From: Blastobasis lacticolella
Lineage: Eukaryota; Arthropoda; Insecta; Lepidoptera; Blastobasidae
Length of the DNA: 64,000 nt
Reading direction: 5' to 3'
Assembly (NCBI GenBank): GCA_905147135.1
Contig: LR990041.1
Location: 14,259,907-14,323,906, forward strand
Shown here: in pieces, positions 54,215 through 64,000 of the stretch
How the letters are laid out: the number at the start of each line of letters is the position of its first letter
Numbering within the stretch: position 1 is the stretch's first letter
Translations under genes and position numbers: made by a program
The notes under the pieces: generated by a model
What the model was told of the DNA's origin: nothing
What the model saw: the letters and a program-made list of their open reading frames with translations, nothing else
The model's database searches: none

Positions 54215-54325
54215 ACCCGCGAGACTGTGCGCGGGGGAGTGGCCGCAGGCGCCAAAGGAGCCGCGCGTGATCTTCACGCGGCTGTTGGAGACGCCGACCG
54301 ACGGAGTGGCGGCGAAGCAACTAAA
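54215..54325. other. GC-rich island, possible isolated exon
   Basis: About 105 bp of strongly GC- and CG-rich DNA in AT-rich surroundings. It is open on both strands: the plus frame reads EWPQAPKEPRVIFTRLLETP, the minus frame CFAATPSVGVSNSRVKITRG. On the minus strand it is bracketed by an acceptor-like tgatgtatttag and a donor-like gtgtaa. No domain is recognised. Confidence 0.25.
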
Positions 54326-54513
54326 TACATCAGTAGAAATAAAATTGAAATGCAACCTATTTTGCTTATAAGACTTAACTTAGTATATACCTAGATGTCG
54401 CAGAAAACGTGAGATAAGTATCTTGTTTTATTAAGTAACATTCAGCACTCCTTAGTCTAGAGCCGTCGGCCCTTCACAAAAGAGTGAGTCTCCTTTTACC
54501 GCTTACTCTTGAC

Positions 54514-56374
54514 TAGGGTTCTCGAATATCCGAAATTTTTAGATACCCGGGTATCGGGTATTATTATTTTTAATACCCGGGTGTACCCGGGTACCCAGAT
54601 ATTTACCCATTTTTTAAGAAAATGTAGGTAAAAGGTATTTTTAAACCTCTTTTGTTCAAATTGAAATACAACAAAGAAAAATATACTTAATATCAATGAA
54701 ACTAGCCTTATTGGAAAGCTAATGAATAATATTTCGGTGGCCGCTACGTGTTAATTCTAACAAAAGTCAAAACCATTCAACCAAAAATGGGCTTCAGCGC
54801 TAAACAATTTTTTGAAGGAAAAACTAACATCAATGAATAATGTCACGTTATACATCCAGATTGTGCAATTCGATTTTTGTCTTTGGGGATATGTCGATGC
54901 TGATAAACTAGGGACGATAGAACACAACCCTGAACAAAACACCCTGTTCCTGTTGCACGTAAATGATCTGCTCGTGTCGAGTGTTTTTGGGTATACAGAT
55001 GGCACCACAGTGACGGACAGGTACACATCCAATGCAAAGGCCAAGAGAGAGGATGTCGAATCTTGTCGAGAGTTTCTCATTGATCGCCTGGACCAAGCTC
55101 TCCAGAATGTTTCTGATTGGGGAGTTGCCAATCTTATGCATTTCAACGGGTCTAAAACACAGGCATGTTTGTTCACCGCCAAGCGAAATACATTCCGTTG
55201 GACTCAAACTTTCCAGGGTGTGCCCTACAAATACGTGATAGCCTCCGCCTGATGGGCATGGAAGTGTTATTCAAGCTGAACTTTGGTGGGTATATCGAGC
55301 CCATAGTTAAAACTGCTGCCAAAAAAACTAGGCATCCTCTCTAGGTCAAAGCGGCATTTGTGATCTGAGTAGAGGTTGCCACTATTGAGGAGGTTGAATT
55401 TGGGCTTTATATAGATAAAGCTCAAATTTGACCTTGCATGGAATACTGTTAAATCTATAGGACGGATCTGCCACGGTCTATCTAGCTGCTATAGACTCGG
55501 TTGAGAGACGCGCCTAGAAACTGATAGACAATCCCCCGTTGGTGAAGGAAAATCTACAGGATTCGGATCACCGCCGTAAAGTGGCATCTCTGGCGGTTTT
55601 CTACAGACTACTTGTTGGGGAATGTGCGACGGAATTACACGAGTTAGTGCCACCAGCTCTATTCCATCTTCGGGGCTCCAGGTGTAGGTCAGCGTACCAT
55701 CCTTATATTGTCGACACCAATTTCCACCAATACGCAATTATCTGACTCTTTTCTGTTGCCGTTTGCAAGGGATAGGAACTCGCTGCCTTCACATGTTTTC
55801 CCTGAGCGGTACAACTTGGGTCTCTTTAAACGTGAATAGGTATTTAATAGAGATGTATGCGTCATCGTAGACTGTATCTGCACTTAACATCAGGAGAGAT
55901 AGCAGTCAAATACATATTTTCTAAAAAAACATCATTCGGTGAGTTATTAGTGAAATACTATAGTTTGCTGCGAAAAAGGTAAAAATTGGACGTCCACATT
56001 GGGCTATCTACGAGCCAGTCGCGACGGCAACATGGCCGAAATAATATTCAAACATAAATGGCATTTTCTAATAAAGTTAGTTTCACCGATGTTAAAATAT
56101 TTTTTTTTTATGTTATAAGGAATACAAAGGTTTATAAGAAAAAAACATTTATCAAAAAATAAACTACACGTGAACTTATACTTACTTATAATATGTTTTG
56201 ACTTATAGGAGTAGATATATGCGCTATTTAAACTCTTTAAGACGTTACGTTACCGCATCAACAACTTTTTTTAAATACCGGGTACCCGGCTATGGCACTC
56301 AGATTATACCCGGTTATACAATCCCTTAAATACCCGGGTACACCCGACCCCGGGTACCCATGTAGAAAACCCTA
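54514..56374. mobile_element. hAT-like element with nested dead LINE
   Basis: The left end starts tagggttctcgaatatcc; the right end, read inverted, starts tagggttttctacatggg. Both ends carry clustered gggtacccgggta-type sub-terminal repeats (54540-54600 and 56275-56365). Flanks are ctcttgac (54506-54513) and ctctttgac (56375-56383), an 8-bp duplication with a one-base insertion on the right. No transposase is visible. The centre is a LINE remnant. The hAT assignment is inferred from the TAGGG ends and 8-bp duplication. Confidence 0.65.
54812..55890 (+). pseudogene. Nested CR1/Zenon-like LINE reverse transcriptase remnant
   Basis: An open stretch (54812-55252) contains LHVNDLLVSSVFGYTDGTTV, WGVANLMHFNGSKTQACLFT and FQGVPYK, matching the RT segment around and after the YADD box. 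The YADD equivalent is degraded to YTDG. Downstream pieces in other frames include LAVFYRLLVGECATELHELV (about 55590-55650), RNSLPSHVFP and ERYNLGLFKR (about 55768-55840), the usual C-terminal end of such LINEs. It cannot make active enzyme. Confidence 0.75.
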
Positions 56375-56383
56375 CTCTTTGAC

Positions 56384-57500
56384 CGAACCTGAACCACTGA
56401 TTCTCGGTATCTATTTCTTCATTCTGTTCATTTTGCTTAGGAAACACGATAGATGGTATTGTATTAACTAGCAGTCAAACATTTACACGATATTAGGATA
56501 GCTGGCGCTAGTAGCAGCAATATAATTATGTTCCACATTGCATTAAAATCAGACTGGGAATCAGTGTGCTTTGCGACCCGAGACTGCGCTTCGTCTATCT
56601 GTGCTGACCCATAACCACGCACGTATCGCACCACACCTTCCCGGTCCGTACTTTCCTATACAATATACATAAAAACGTAGGAAAAATTAAGGCGGTACTT
56701 TATTCCTTACTCGTAAGTAGAGGCTCTGGGAATGTCCAAATCCCGCGAATGCGCTTGTTGCAGCGACGCGTTGCATTTCACCGTACAGAACAATTGAAGA
56801 CGTGCTTGGGCGCCGCTGCAAATGATGGGAATTCCAGGCGCGTTCGCGAAATTTGGACGCTCCCTAAAAGCGCTAAAAATTATTTGCATCACGGCAGTGA
56901 AATCAATGCACCAATCGGCTTCAGCTGAAAACCAATGCCGAGCTGGAACCGTTTCGGCATTTTACTGCTCAGTGTTCCTATTTACTGTAAGTCAACAACG
57001 TAAATGTTGAATAAATGATTAATCTACTCTATTCTATTATATTATCATATTGAAGTATGTACTAAATATCAACTATTGGGAAAGTATCTGACCGGTAGGT
57101 CGAGCTGAGCAGATAGAAAAGTGGCGTTTATGGGAAATAATATTTCCGTATTTGACAGTTATTATTAAGTAATATCTAAGTAGATAATTTAGCGCCCTCG
57201 CAGAATATGACGGTTCACTTTCCACTCGGACTGGTACTGCCTAATCAATTCAAATCCCTGTCAAATTCATCTAAAATATAAATTACGAACGGGCTTAACA
57301 ATAGGTACTTTGCGTATCGTGTTTATTACAATGTAGGTACGTAGTTTAAATGTTGTTATTCATTTTCTATAAATAACTCCCATTGCTGTAAAACGTAAAT
57401 GACAACCCCAGGTTTAAACATTTTCTTATTTTATTGTTATCATTCAATCTATCAAATGGAATAAACGACTTACAAACAGTAGATGAAACTTAATAGAAAG
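56384..57500. other. Intergenic, no supported gene
   Basis: AT-rich with a moderately GC-rich patch at about 56560-56660. A 62-codon frame at 56822-57010 has no features. Confidence 0.4.
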
Positions 57501-57505
57501 ATTAA

Positions 57506-57511
57506 TTTATT
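57506..57511 (-). promoter_or_regulatory. Candidate polyadenylation signal of gene B
   Basis: tttatt on the plus strand is AATAAA on the minus strand, about 60 nt beyond the gene B stop codon. Confidence 0.5.
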
Positions 57512-57570
57512 TAAGACAATTGTTGAGAAATTTGCATAGAAACTAAGGCCAATAACTGCAATATTTTCGT

Positions 57571-57974
57571 TTACAGCCTTTTCACAACAAGCATACAAGT
57601 TATTGCAACGAATAGCAATCCAGCTAAACATATCATACCATAGTACAGACCAGTATTTGAAGTTTCGGGTACTTGCATAGGTTCTATGATTTCATCGACT
57701 TTTTCTTTTATTGCTTCAGTTGTCGTTATTGGTTCCTCAGGTACACTTATAGTTGCACCTAATACTGGTTGAGACCACCCAGAATTTCCAGCACCGTTTA
57801 CCAATTGCAGCCTTATCCAATACTCAGTGTCCTCTCTTAGATCAGTGATAGTGACAAAAGGTTCCATAACGCTCTCGTCATCCTTAGCAATTATAACCTT
57901 CTTCGACCTTCTCCAATAGTATTCAGCTCTCGGAAATGTCTTGGTCTTTTTCGGAAAGTATTGAACCTCAATAC
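57571..57974 (-). CDS. Gene B last exon: FN3 main part, stalk, membrane segment
   Basis: Acceptor tctttatttcaag on the minus strand. It encodes most of FN3 (ITDLREDTEYWIRLQLVNGA), the stalk (ISVPEEPITTTEAIKEKVDE) and the membrane segment, ending KRL and TAA. It corresponds to two exons in gene A. Confidence 0.9.
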
Positions 57975-60900
57975 CTTGAAATAAAGATTAAAGTTTAAAT
58001 TTCAGTGAAAGAACAGGCGTGTATAAATTGGCGCAATACAAAGAAGGAGGTGCCACCACTAGAGCCTCAACGACAGCTTTTCAGTAATTATTTCAAAAGA
58101 TATAGTTTACATCGATTGGATATGTCCACACCAACTAATCTTTGAACCCAGGTTGCATTTTGAAATAATTTATATACTTAATTTGGTATTACGAAGATAA
58201 TACTTACTGTCTACAGGAACAAGATTCTCATCTTTATCCCACTCTAGTTTTATAGACTCATGTGTAGCTTCGATAGGTATTATCTGTAAGTAAGAATGCA
58301 ATTATAGGTTTCTGAATTTTGAAAAGACTATTGTAAGGGTGTAATACAAACACAGCATACCTCTACTGAGATAAGCTCAACTGAGGTATCCGATAACATG
58401 GATCCGAGGTCTTTTCGCGACCGGAAGCAGTACATTTTTTGCCAATTCCGGCCAATTTCAGTTAGGAAGACCCACTTAGTGATACTTAACTAGGTCATGG
58501 GTTAGGGTCTGTTTATATATCGCCGATTACAAACCGGACAGAAAACGCATACGCGTCGTGCCCGCATAGATAGCGCGTAGCAACTATACAGAAAAAGTGC
58601 AGTCTACCCTAAGTGCGTGCACACGGCTCGGTTCCTCAAATGTTGTCCCTCAGAGCTACATATCTCTTTCACACTCGTAGTAAGTTGCGACGAGTGTGAA
58701 AGAGATAGGTAGTTTTGGGGACAACGGGAATTATCGTTTTTTATTACTATGACTCTGTGACTATGCGGGTGCGGCACGATGACTGTACGGTGACTAAACG
58801 ACCGCTGCGCGTTTGTTTATAAATAATAAAATAAGCTTTCGGTCATTGGTATAGAAACCAAAATTGCCTAAACTTTTGGGACAAACCTTGCAATGTCTGT
58901 AGGTGTGTAACACAAATATATGTGAAACATCTATTCTATCTCATTTCGGTATCTCATGACGTAGCTAAACCTACAGTCGGCGCTTATAGTATTAGATTAG
59001 TTTTGTTGAAAGATCGTTTCTTAAATTATTATACTTACTGTTGGGTTCGGTGGTTCAACCAATTCAAGAATAATGAAGTCTAAACTATCGTCCCCAAATA
59101 TGTTGGAGCTTTTGCACCTGTATTTCTGGCCGATAGTCGAGGCGTTTACTATCTGTGTTAAAGTAGCTATAGTCTCATCTTCGGAAAGTTCGATAGAAGC
59201 TTGGGGATACTCAGTCAGAACGTCGCCGTCGTGTGTGACGTGAAACCATCTGTATCTGGGTATCGGATGTCCGCCAGCGAAACAATTTAAGTTGACACTG
59301 TAATCATAACAAACAAAATAAAACACTCCCTTAAACACCTAATCTTTAAAAGATTACCGCCTTACAAACGATTGGTTTACACAAAACAGCTCGCTCGAGA
59401 TCGCTTGTAGCGATAAGGCCGCCATTGCTCATATGTGTTCCTTATTATTGTAAGTGATTGGTATTGTTATATTTTATGACCAATAAAGTGTTTATCTATA
59501 TATCTATCTAACAGCTTCCACTCCCAGTATCTTCTTCTCTACGCGGTGGTAAATAATGCACATCGGCCATTTTCTGCTTCGTACGGAATCGTGTCGGAAA
59601 CTTCCCTCCGGAAAACCCCTCTCCCGCGAGAGGGGAGGTTATAGCCATAATCTCCACGCTAGGCTCTCGGGTTGGAGATCGCAGTGTTATAAATATATCT
59701 GGAAAATGCTGCTGCCCATTTTCCAGCCTACGGAGTTTCTTAGATGTTTTACCTCGAAAACATTAGTCGCCTTGTACGATACACACGACTGTAAGGGGTT
59801 GATGCTATTCTACTCTGCCGGACACCATACGGACGGTTAGTAGATAATGAATTACAATATCCGTTAGTAGATAATTTGCAATGATCCTAAAAGTTAAAAA
59901 ACTATAATATGTTTCTGACCTTTCATTGTACAGGCCGTAGACAGGGGATGTGTCGTTGGAATATTCATCAAAACACGGGGCATCTAAAAAAACACAATTC
60001 CATTACATAATAGAAATAAGTACTAATTATTCACGTGCATAATAATACAGTTAAATGATATGTTCTCACGGTTTACGTCTAAAGTCACGTTTCGCTGTAT
60101 TTTTAACGAACAGTCATCCACGAGCTGATTGTCCTGCTGTACCAGGCACGTGTATACTCCTGCATCAGAAATATCGGCAGATGTGACTGTCAGAAGGCCT
60201 TCTACACCCTCTGATCTGTAGCTGGTCATCACTTTGTATTTTGAGGATGTCGTATTATCTGTAATAAAATATATGAATAGTTCAGTGTGATTATCCTAGA
60301 TAATAAAAAAGAAGTACAAAAACTAAAAACCCCGACAGCTATTAAAAACTGAAAAGGTAGAAACAAACCGAATGGTGTAAGTAAATAGATGTATAAAGTG
60401 CACACGTTAGTTAAATTTAAACTTGAAAGCATTCGATACCCCACATGACATAGTTTGTCCACTTAAAGATTATTAATTTTGTCTATATGGCGGCTGGCAG
60501 TCACCATATTTAATTTTAATCAATAGCATATCTTCGGCGTTACTCGCAAGATTAAGACAAATCGGTACACGTAAGAACATAACAATCGGCCCACGCGTTT
60601 GTTCTCTAGAGTGCCACAAATAACAAACATAACGTACACATACTTAATAACAATCTACATACGTAGGTTGACACATGTCATTACCCTCCTTTGCGTCGCG
60701 CAGTCGGGTAAAAGCAGCGATAATGTACCTAATTAGTTTATCCTTGAAATTCTTACTTTCTGGTCATAAATACCTAAACGGTGTCGGTAAAATTAATTCT
60801 ATTAAAATAGTTGATGGTACTTAAAATGCATTAAACATTTTTATTGGCTTTGTCACTGATGACATGTATTACACGTGGGGAAACAAAGCTAACAATAATA

Positions 60901-63900
60901 CTGTGTGTACTAACATAGTGTTTACTATGTTTATTGTGAATTTTATGTCTTTATCCTACAAATATTACTAATTTTACAAATGTGAAGAACACGGCTGGAT
61001 TTATATGAAATGTGGCATACAGACGGTTCATAAACTGGTTAAACACATGCTCTTATCTATACTTCTATACTATTTTTATCAGCGAGTAACATAGTTTATA
61101 AATTATATTTAAAAAATTACAATAACATAACCCAAGGTATCACAATAGTGCGATTATACAACATGTAAGTGTAGATATCGGAGTAGGGCACGTGTATGAT
61201 CTGTTTAAACTGACTTGAACAAACAATGCCCGAAATCACGACTTGCCGTATCAATCACGCTACGTATTTTGTGTATAGACGTCGAGAACGATACAAAAAA
61301 TACATAGAATGTAAATTTCAACAAATACTGCTGCACATTATCCATTTAAATACATAATTTCCTTAACCAAATAAGACAAGTCAGTCTGGACATAGTATAA
61401 AGTGCACACGTTAGTTTAGGTATAGGGGTAGGGTAGGGGTAGAGTATGATAGGGCTATAGTCATTTATAAATGATTTCACCTGTAATAGGTACACCATCC
61501 CTCTCCCACGTAATCACTGGCTCCGGGTCGCCTTTCACATAACATGACAAAGTTATGGACCGCCCTTTGTCGATACTTATCTCAGATTCCTCATTCAAGA
61601 TCTCAATAGGGTCTGGAAATAAAATAATTTATATCGAAGCATACCAAGCATGTAGGTACATGTTACAACTTTATATTTACGTATCTATACCATTAATTTC
61701 ATGTGGCCTCACCCAGTACCTGATCTAAAAAATAAATAAATAATAAATATTCGTGGACAAATTCACACAGCGCCATCTAGCCCCAAACTAAGCAAAGCTT
61801 GTACTATGGGTGCTAGATAACTGATATACTACATAAATATTTTTTTTTTTAATACATACTTATTATACATAGAACACCCAGACCCGTAACAGAAATTAAA
61901 ATTCATCATTTCAATTTCTGCCCGGCCGGGAATCGAACCCGGGACCTCTTGCGTGGCAGACCGGCATGTTGACCATTGAATCACTCAGGTCGTCAATCTG
62001 ATCTATCGTTCCACTAGCTCTACCACATCTTCAATTCCACACAAAGTTATACCACCGGTCCTACTAGCCTCTGTCAAGCCTGAAGAATCCATCTGGATGG
62101 GTATCACCGCATTGTATTGTATTACGGTTTGAAGGATAAGCAATATCTCACAGTTACAACTCATTTGCGATTCTGCATTTATATTTTAAGAAGTGCATGA
62201 ATCGTAGATGTTGTGGACCACAGTTACCGCTTTCCCTTACATAAAACAGGCAAATAATAATCCTTAAGTGGTATTAAATAAATTAGATTTCCACGTCTGT
62301 CTGTCTGGCTGTCTGTACTTATGTATTTCCGCTAACTCCTGAACTAAATAACAGACTTTAATGTGGAGAATATGGTATAAAGAATTAAAAGGAAAGCCGA
62401 GAATACACTTCAGTTCCTCACCTAATATGCAAACGGAAAACGTCTTCCGCAGTGCCCCAGATCTACATTCCCATACGCCAGAATCTGCCACGTCGGCATC
62501 AGTAATGGACAGCATCAGCCCTTTTGCAGTTCTGAAGGAGGGCATTGAGTTGTCCTGGACGTGGATGCGGTGGCTGGGCTGGCGAGTTACCAGCATTCCC
62601 GATGGATTGTACCATTCCACCTGTTGACATAGGTAGTCATTGACCATTGTAAGGTACTAAAAAAACTGTGTCGAAAGTCTCAAATTATCAAAAATTTGGC
62701 TACGGTGGTATGCCCTGTTAAGGATCATCAACATCATACTGGGTCAAATCAACAGCTCATAAAAGCCCACTGATGGGCATTGCATAATCCACGCTTGGCA
62801 GGCGAGTTAGAGACCGCTACTAATATAAAAATTTAGCGGGCCATTTTCTGGTTTACCGTCGTAGTCAACCTCTATGACAAGTCGCCTTTAGTTACTTTGT
62901 TCTTGCAATATTCTATGTAAGTGCAATTACTACAAAATTAACCTGATTTTTTGTTTTTATAATCTAAAAGGATGTTGAAAAATAGACCGATACAGAATTA
63001 GAACGTAAAAATTCAGTACATACCAATAGGAATGTCAACTTTTATCCATAGTATAAAACAAAGTCGCTTCCCGCCGTTTGTCCCTATGTATCTATGTATG
63101 TACATATGTACGCTTGAATCTTTTAAACTACTCAACAGATTTTAATGCGATTTTCAACAATATATAAAGTGATTCAATAGGAAGGTATAAAGCGTAAAAA
63201 GGGTAGGTAGAGGGTAAGGTAGGTAGGTGTACGCGAACGAAGTCGCGCCGGGTCCACTAGTAAACTTAAAAATGAAAGACCTTACCTTTTGCGATCTTGT
63301 TGATCCTTTACATAAAATTTTCTGAGTCAATCCAGCCTTTATATAAAAAATGTCATCTTCCTTAGTTTCAATTGGTTCTATGTCTAAACTGGCAATCTCT
63401 TTTGTTCTAGCTCCATAAACTGAAAAAGCACAAGGCTAATATAAGGGGAAGAATGATCATAGTCTGCAGAGGTACCTAACCTAGTATAAATTTAAGTCGC
63501 TAACTGCGTCTGTCTGTCTGTCTGTTTTTATTTCCGTTAACTGCTCCTAAACCACGCAACGGATTTTGATGCGGTTTTCACCATCAGTTAGAGAACTTTT
63601 TCCGTAAGGATAATTAGCGTGATTAGAGTTAGCACTGTGTGCAGTTGATATTTTACTTAATTTCATATTTGCTTTATGACAAGTAATGGTAATGTGGTAT
63701 TTTGTGGAGAGTTGTTTTTTGCGTTTTTTTATTTAATGCGTCAAAAAGGTTTAATGTGGTATGTACATGCATATTATAGTAAAGAAAAGCCGAGAAGACT
63801 TGTGCGGAGCCGCTAATATACAATAAATTATATAATACGAGTTATTCTGAAAGTGATTTCGACGAGAACAATATATCTATGAGTAATTACAAAATTATAA

Positions 63901-63964
63901 AGTTTGTCTTACCGTATCCGTGACAAAAGCACAAAAATATTAAAATACAAGAAATCCACTTCAT
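57571..63964 (-). CDS. Ig/FN3 cell-surface protein with terminal membrane segment (fasciclin-2/NCAM-like), gene B
   Basis: Nine exons on the minus strand: 63964-63913, 63419-63286, 62620-62422, 61612-61481, 60258-60070, 59983-59920, 59297-59039, 58283-58208, 57974-57571. The frame is continuous for 502 residues. Signal peptide MKWISCILIFLCFCHG. Ig1 has C54, W65 and C114 (DSGVWEC); Ig2 has C152, W164 and C210 (DAGVYTC); Ig3 has C262, W274 and C318 (KYRC). FN3 spans about 344-455 (IKLEWDKDE to NGAGNSGWSQ). A Glu/Thr/Pro stalk and the hydrophobic segment GMICLAGLLFVAITCMLVV (about 481-499) precede only KRL. It is a type I membrane protein with almost no cytoplasm, or an atypical GPI precursor. 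Extra cysteines C222 and C239 flank the Ig2-Ig3 linker. Intron phases match gene A except that two gene A introns (within Ig3 and within FN3) are absent. Likely an adhesion or recognition molecule; an exact orthologue is not claimed. Confidence 0.88.
58208..58283 (-). CDS. Gene B exon: FN3 start
   Basis: Acceptor ttcttacttacag, donor gtaagt. Reads IIPIEATHESIKLEWDKDEN and on to PVD. Phase 0 in, phase 1 out. Confidence 0.85.
58642..58725. repeat. Long imperfect hairpin in intron 7 of gene B
   Basis: tatctctttcacactcg pairs perfectly with cgagtgtgaaagagata across a 13-nt loop. The outer gttgtccc/ggacaac extends the stem to about 35 bp with mismatches. Probably the core of a palindromic MITE. 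Confidence 0.65.
59039..59297 (-). CDS. Gene B exon: complete Ig3
   Basis: Acceptor tgattacag, donor gtaagt. It encodes VNLNCFAGGHPIPRYRWFHV through QKYRCKSSN to VEPPNPT. A single exon where gene A has two. Confidence 0.9.
59600..59835 (-). repeat. SINE family A, tail-truncated
   Basis: Minus-sense copy containing 'gagaggggaggttatagcca', 'gggttggagatcgcagtg' and the head 'ccggacaccatacgg'. The CAT tail block is missing. It lies in intron 6 of gene B, sense to it. Confidence 0.75.
59920..59983 (-). CDS. Gene B exon: Ig2-Ig3 linker
   Basis: Acceptor gtttttttag, donor gtcaga. A 64-nt exon reading HAPCFDEYSNDTSPVYGLYN. Phase 1 in, phase 2 out, as in gene A. It carries an extra cysteine, C239. 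Confidence 0.8.
60070..60258 (-). CDS. Gene B exon: Ig2 second half
   Basis: Acceptor ttttattacag, donor gtgaga. It encodes LLTVTSADISDAGVYTCLVQ with C210 closing Ig2, and extra C222 in DDCSLK. Confidence 0.9.
61481..61612 (-). CDS. Gene B exon: Ig2 first half
   Basis: Acceptor atttccag, donor gtgaaa. It encodes SITLSCYVKGDPEPVITWER with C152 and W164. 132 nt, the same length as in gene A. Confidence 0.9.
61728..61997 (-). repeat. tRNA-derived SINE (family C), 8-bp target duplication
   Basis: Minus sense: the head near 61990 carries TCAATGGTCAACATGCCGGT and box-B-like GGGTTCGATTCCCGG; the 3' tail is an AAAT-type repeat seen at 61728-61750. Flanked by ctgatcta at 61720-61727 and 61998-62005. 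It lies in intron 3 of gene B, sense to it. Not a functional tRNA gene. Confidence 0.8.
62422..62620 (-). CDS. Gene B exon: Ig1 second half
   Basis: Acceptor ctatgtcaacag, donor gtgagg. It starts VEWYNPSG (W65) and encodes MLSITDADVADSGVWECRSG. Phase 0 in and phase 1 out, as in gene A. Confidence 0.9.
62722..62890 (-). repeat. Highly diverged SINE family A copy
   Basis: Retains 'atcatcaacatcata', 'cagctcataaaagcccactg' and 'aatccacgcttggcaggcga' blocks; otherwise eroded. Intron 2 of gene B. Confidence 0.5.
63082..63264 (+). mobile_element. Helitron-like fragment
   Basis: Carries 'actcaacagattttaatgcg' and ends with 'aacgaagtcgcgccgggtcc' then actag followed by T, i.e. a CTAG-T helitron-like 3' end. 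Intron 2 of gene B. Confidence 0.4.
63286..63419 (-). CDS. Gene B exon: Ig1 first half
   Basis: Acceptor tgctttttcag, donor gtaagg. It encodes VYGARTKEIASLDIEPIETK and on to QKILCKGSTRSQK with C54. Phase 1 in, phase 0 out. Confidence 0.88.
63913..63964 (-). CDS. Gene B first coding exon: signal peptide
   Basis: ATG at 63964-63962, donor gtaaga. It encodes MKWISCILIFLCFCHGY plus one base: a short, strongly hydrophobic signal peptide with likely cleavage after HG. Only 36 bp of upstream sequence remain in the window, so the 5' UTR and promoter are mostly outside. Confidence 0.85.
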
Positions 63965-64000
63965 TTTTAGATATCAGTATTATTTTGTTTAATATAATGT

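Larger units (their letters stand above)
50831..54505. other. Intergenic space between the convergent Ig genes
   Basis: Mostly AT-rich with no supported exon. It contains an inverted-repeat element at about 51930-52300 and a GC-rich island at 54215-54325 (separate entries). Confidence 0.5.

Noticed and set aside
62361..62627. 88-codon plus-strand frame
   Set aside because: Antisense shadow of the gene B Ig1 exon.
1..64000. CRISPR arrays, operons, bacterial promoters or rRNA genes
   Set aside because: None seen; the window is animal genomic DNA with spliced genes and retroelements.

Overview
The window is eukaryotic, almost certainly from a moth or butterfly (Lepidoptera). It is AT-rich and dense in retroelements, its genes are split by GT-AG introns, and several short repeats match sequences I know as typical of lepidopteran genomes: a repeat ending in a (CAT)n tract, tRNA-derived SINEs, the 'cagggttccgta' repeat, and fragments of RTE, CR1-like and Jockey LINEs. 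The host assignment rests on repeat and gene character, not on a database match.

Layout. Positions 1-28.5 kb hold no host gene that I can support. This stretch carries a decayed mobile-element ORF (1-600), SINEs with intact target-site duplications (3.3, 13.8, 19.1 and 25.3 kb), a 1.07-kb foldback DNA element with perfect 8-bp duplications (11.4-12.5 kb), RTE-type LINE remnants (13 and 22 kb), a mariner transposase remnant (16.2-16.9 kb) and a 121-bp tandem array (19.4 kb). From 28.6 to 50.2 kb, ten + strand exons encode most of a cell-surface protein with three Ig domains, one FN3 domain and a GPI-type C-terminal signal. Its signal-peptide exon was not found. Its large introns hold a 5'-truncated LINE (36.9-39.5 kb) and an apparently complete Jockey-type LINE with both ORFs open (44.5-49.8 kb), both antisense to the gene. 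From 50.2 to 57.5 kb is the intergenic space. It contains a hAT-like element with a dead LINE nested inside (54.5-56.4 kb), an inverted-repeat element near 52 kb and a GC-rich island near 54.25 kb. From 57.6 to 64.0 kb, nine - strand exons encode a complete 502-residue protein of the same three-Ig plus FN3 architecture, with a signal peptide and a terminal membrane segment.

The two Ig genes converge tail to tail and share intron phases exon by exon, apart from two introns present only in the + strand gene. They are therefore best read as a tandem-inverted duplicate pair of fasciclin-2/NCAM-type adhesion or recognition molecules. The C-termini have diverged: a GPI-like signal in one, and a hydrophobic segment followed by a tiny basic tail in the other. 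The remainder of the window is a record of repeat insertion.
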